Shown here in pieces: positions 14,781 through 16,333 of a DNA stretch of 16,333 bases (position 1 is the stretch's first letter; the number at the start of each line of letters is the position of its first letter). The stretch is from Spirochaeta sp. (GTDB taxonomy: Bacteria; Spirochaetota; Spirochaetia; DSM-27196; Alkalispirochaetaceae). The position numbers and the translations under genes are program-made. The stretch lies in assembly GCA_027859055.1 (NCBI GenBank), contig JAQIBO010000343.1, positions 1-16,333 of the forward strand. Reading direction: 5' to 3'. Below the pieces are notes generated by a model, which searched no databases, was not told the DNA's origin, and saw nothing but the letters and a program-made list of their open reading frames with translations.

Positions 14781-15708
14781 TGAAGTCGTTGACGAACGCC
14801 GGTACCTGATACGCCGAGAGAATCGCGTCGATCGAGTAGATGATCACCGCCCCGAAGAACGTTCCCTGGATCGTGCCGCGTCCGCCGGACATCATCGTAC
14901 CGCCGATCGCAACTGCGGCGATTACATCCAGCTCGAACATGCGTCCCGCGGTGGCTACGTCCACCGATCCGAAGCGGGCGGCATAGAGAAAGGCGGCGAT
15001 TCCGGTGAGCAGACCGGTAATCGTGAAGATCGAGACTTTGACGCCGGTAACGCGGATTCCCGTGAGTCTGGCAGCGGTCTCGTTGGACCCGACCGCGTAC
15101 ACGTAGCGGCCAAACTTGGTCTTGTTCATCACAAACCACATGATCAGTGTCAGGGCGATGAAGACCACGACGAGGTACGGGAGTCCCCGCGGACCGCCAA
15201 GACGGCCGTACCCTATCCAGCGGAGGTTCTCAAAATACAGCGTGTTGTCTGTGAGGAGCGGCCCCCCCTGCCCCATTTGCACGGTGATCGAGCGGTACGC
15301 GGTCATCGTTGCCAGCGTTACGATAAAGGAGGCCATCCGGGCGTACCCGACAAAGAGTCCGTTTATCAGTCCCAGACCGGCGCCAACCGCTGCCGCCGCA
15401 AATAGCGCCTGCACCACGCTCCCGGAACCGTTGAACACCGAGACGCTGATCGCCGCCGCAAGCGCAAGAATCGAGCCCACTGACAGATCGATGTTTCCCG
15501 AGATGATCGTCAGCGTCATGCCGAGCGCGATGATCCCGATGAAGACCGATGACCGTATCAGGTTGGAGATGCTTGCCACCGTAATAAACTGATCGCTGGC
15601 GAACCGCCCGACGATGAGCAGCAAGGCGAACGAGAACACGTAGTTATAATTGACGAAGAGGTGCTTGAGGGCGCCCTTCCAGTCACGATTTGCAGACAAA
15701 TTCTTCAT
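14713..15708 (-). CDS. Sugar ABC transporter permease, RbsC/XylH family
   Basis: The 331-residue inner-membrane protein has about 8-10 hydrophobic helices and the diagnostic segments of ribose/xylose/galactose-type permeases: 'LGMTLTIISGNIDLSVGSI', 'GLINGLFVGYARMASFIVTLATM', 'GRYVYAVGSNETAARLTGI', 'ARFGSVDVATAGRMFELDVI' and 'AVAIGGTMMSGGRGT'. It forms the channel of a sugar importer together with the RbsA-type ATPase whose gene ends 2 nt upstream. The exact sugar cannot be read from the sequence. The start is the ATG at 15708. No binding-protein gene is visible; it may lie upstream of the ATPase, beyond the right edge. The gene converges on the decayed region to its left. Confidence 0.93.
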   Translation of the reverse strand: MKNLSANRDWKGALKHLFVNYNYVFSFALLLIVGRFASDQFITVASISNLIRSSVFIGIIALGMTLTIISGNIDLSVGSILALAAAISVSVFNGSGSVVQALFAAAAVGAGLGLINGLFVGYARMASFIVTLATMTAYRSITVQMGQGGPLLTDNTLYFENLRWIGYGRLGGPRGLPYLVVVFIALTLIMWFVMNKTKFGRYVYAVGSNETAARLTGIRVTGVKVSIFTITGLLTGIAAFLYAARFGSVDVATAGRMFELDVIAAVAIGGTMMSGGRGTIQGTFFGAVIIYSIDAILSAYQVPAFVNDFIKGVLILGAVLLQKVLDRTRDE

Positions 15709-15710
15709 GT

Positions 15711-16333
15711 TCAGCCAGCCTTTCTATTGGACCCGGTTGCGTAGTACATGACGTCCACCTCATTGAGGTCCTCCCGGGCGAACTCTTTGTTGATTTCGCC
15801 CTTGTACATCACGATGCAGCGGTCTGCGATTTTGTAGATCTCGGGAAACTCGGAGCTGAACATGATGACGCTCTTGCCGTTTTCCACAAGCTTGTTGATA
15901 AGCTGATAGATCTCGAACTTGGCACCCACGTCGATGCCCTGCGTCGGGTTGTCGAGGATAAAGACATCGCTCTCGAGGCCGGACCAGCGCGAGAATACCA
16001 CCTTCTGCTGGTTGCCGCCGCTGAGCGAGGTGATCGGATCGTCGGGATTACCCACCCGAATGTTGGTCTGCTGCCGTTTCTCCTCAAAGCGGGTGTTCTC
16101 CTCGCGCGTGTGGATCACGACGCCCTTGTGGGCGCTCGTGAAATACGCCATGGAGAGATTATCCTTCACCGACAGGTCCTTCAGGATCGAACGCTCTTTG
16201 CGGTTTCGGGGAACCATGGAAACACCGGACTTGATCACGTTGAGAATCGATCGTGTGTCCAATTTGTTCCCGTGGAGACGGATCGAACCGGAGGTCAGGC
16301 GTCGGGCGCCAAAGAGGCACTCCGCCAGGGCAC
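15711..16333 (-). CDS. Sugar ABC transporter ATPase, RbsA/MglA type, C-terminal part (runs off the right edge)
   Basis: About 206 residues of the second nucleotide-binding domain of a tandem sugar ATPase. The frame is open to the window edge ('ALAECLFGARRLTSGSI'), so the N-terminal domain and the second Walker A lie outside; a TTG at 16262 is not the start. Visible motifs are 'LSGGNQQK' (signature), Walker B 'FILDNPTQG' and the 'FSSEFPEI' switch region. In Walker B the usual catalytic glutamate is asparagine (DNP rather than DEP), which fits the known pattern that one of the two ATP sites in this family is degenerate. The stop lies 2 nt before the permease start, so the genes form one operon read right to left. 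Confidence 0.92.
   Translation of the reverse strand, partial: ALAECLFGARRLTSGSIRLHGNKLDTRSILNVIKSGVSMVPRNRKERSILKDLSVKDNLSMAYFTSAHKGVVIHTREENTRFEEKRQQTNIRVGNPDDPITSLSGGNQQKVVFSRWSGLESDVFILDNPTQGIDVGAKFEIYQLINKLVENGKSVIMFSSEFPEIYKIADRCIVMYKGEINKEFAREDLNEVDVMYYATGSNRKAG

Noticed and set aside
14504..15139. Minus-strand open frame of 211 codons overlapping the sugar permease
   Set aside because: It lies out of frame within the permease gene, is very arginine/histidine-rich and has no domain; it is a shadow of the permease.
15943..15975. Asn in place of the catalytic Glu in the sugar ATPase Walker B as a sign of inactivity
   Set aside because: One degenerate ATP site is usual in RbsA/MglA-type tandem ATPases, so this is expected rather than a defect.
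16199..16262. TTG at 16262 as the start of the sugar ATPase
   Set aside because: The frame stays open and family-like to the window edge; an RbsA-type protein is about 500 residues, so the start lies outside.

Overview
The window looks like chromosomal DNA of a Gram-negative-type bacterium, most likely a free-living spirochaete. This is inference: the solute-binding protein at 9784 has the Spirochaeta/Treponema-style signal-peptide end 'ASGQAEPAE', and the transporter genes have a spirochaete flavour. No rRNA or other taxonomic marker is present, so the placement is tentative. No RNA gene, CRISPR array or insertion sequence was recognised.

Region 1 (1-5858, all + strand, tightly packed) is a defence island. 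It opens with the 3' part of a zinc-ribbon/HEPN protein (R-x4-H motif), which overlaps a 109-residue unknown gene by 4 nt. That gene in turn overlaps a two-helix membrane plus Macro-domain protein (ThsA of type II Thoeris) by 4 nt, and 2 nt later comes a TIR-like protein (ThsB). By known type II Thoeris logic, ThsB senses phage and makes an ADP-ribose-based signal that the Macro domain of ThsA binds, which triggers membrane damage. The HEPN protein and the unknown protein are not part of the described two-gene system, so an extended four-gene cassette is the most interesting possibility in the window. Immediately downstream lies a type I restriction subunit gene, hsdR (2590-5550). It is split by an in-frame TAA between helicase motifs I and II and carries a perfect 30-bp palindrome. 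It is followed by a small HELLH metallopeptidase of the YgjP/DUF45 type often found beside hsdR. hsdM and hsdS are not in the window and may lie to the left.

Region 2 (6011-13717, + strand) is a self-contained regulated transport locus. A PhnD-like periplasmic binding protein, a membrane histidine kinase and an NtrC-type sigma-54 activator form a three-component sensor. A 179-bp gap follows with a cluster of TGTGCA half-sites, including a perfect dyad, then a textbook -24/-12 sigma-54 promoter and a strong Shine-Dalgarno. Next comes an AfuA/FbpA-type ABC importer: binding protein, fused two-domain permease and ATPase. The binding protein lacks the adjacent tyrosine pair used for ferric iron, so a phosphorylated organic compound is as likely a substrate as iron.

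Region 3 (13718-14712) is about 1 kb of decayed DNA. It holds the remnant of a minus-strand DNA alkylation repair (AlkC/AlkD-like) gene with an internal deletion and frame change, and possibly a truncated secreted-protein start. Region 4 (14713-16333, minus strand) is the end of a sugar ABC importer operon: an RbsC-type permease preceded by the C-terminal ATPase half of an RbsA-type protein that runs off the right edge.
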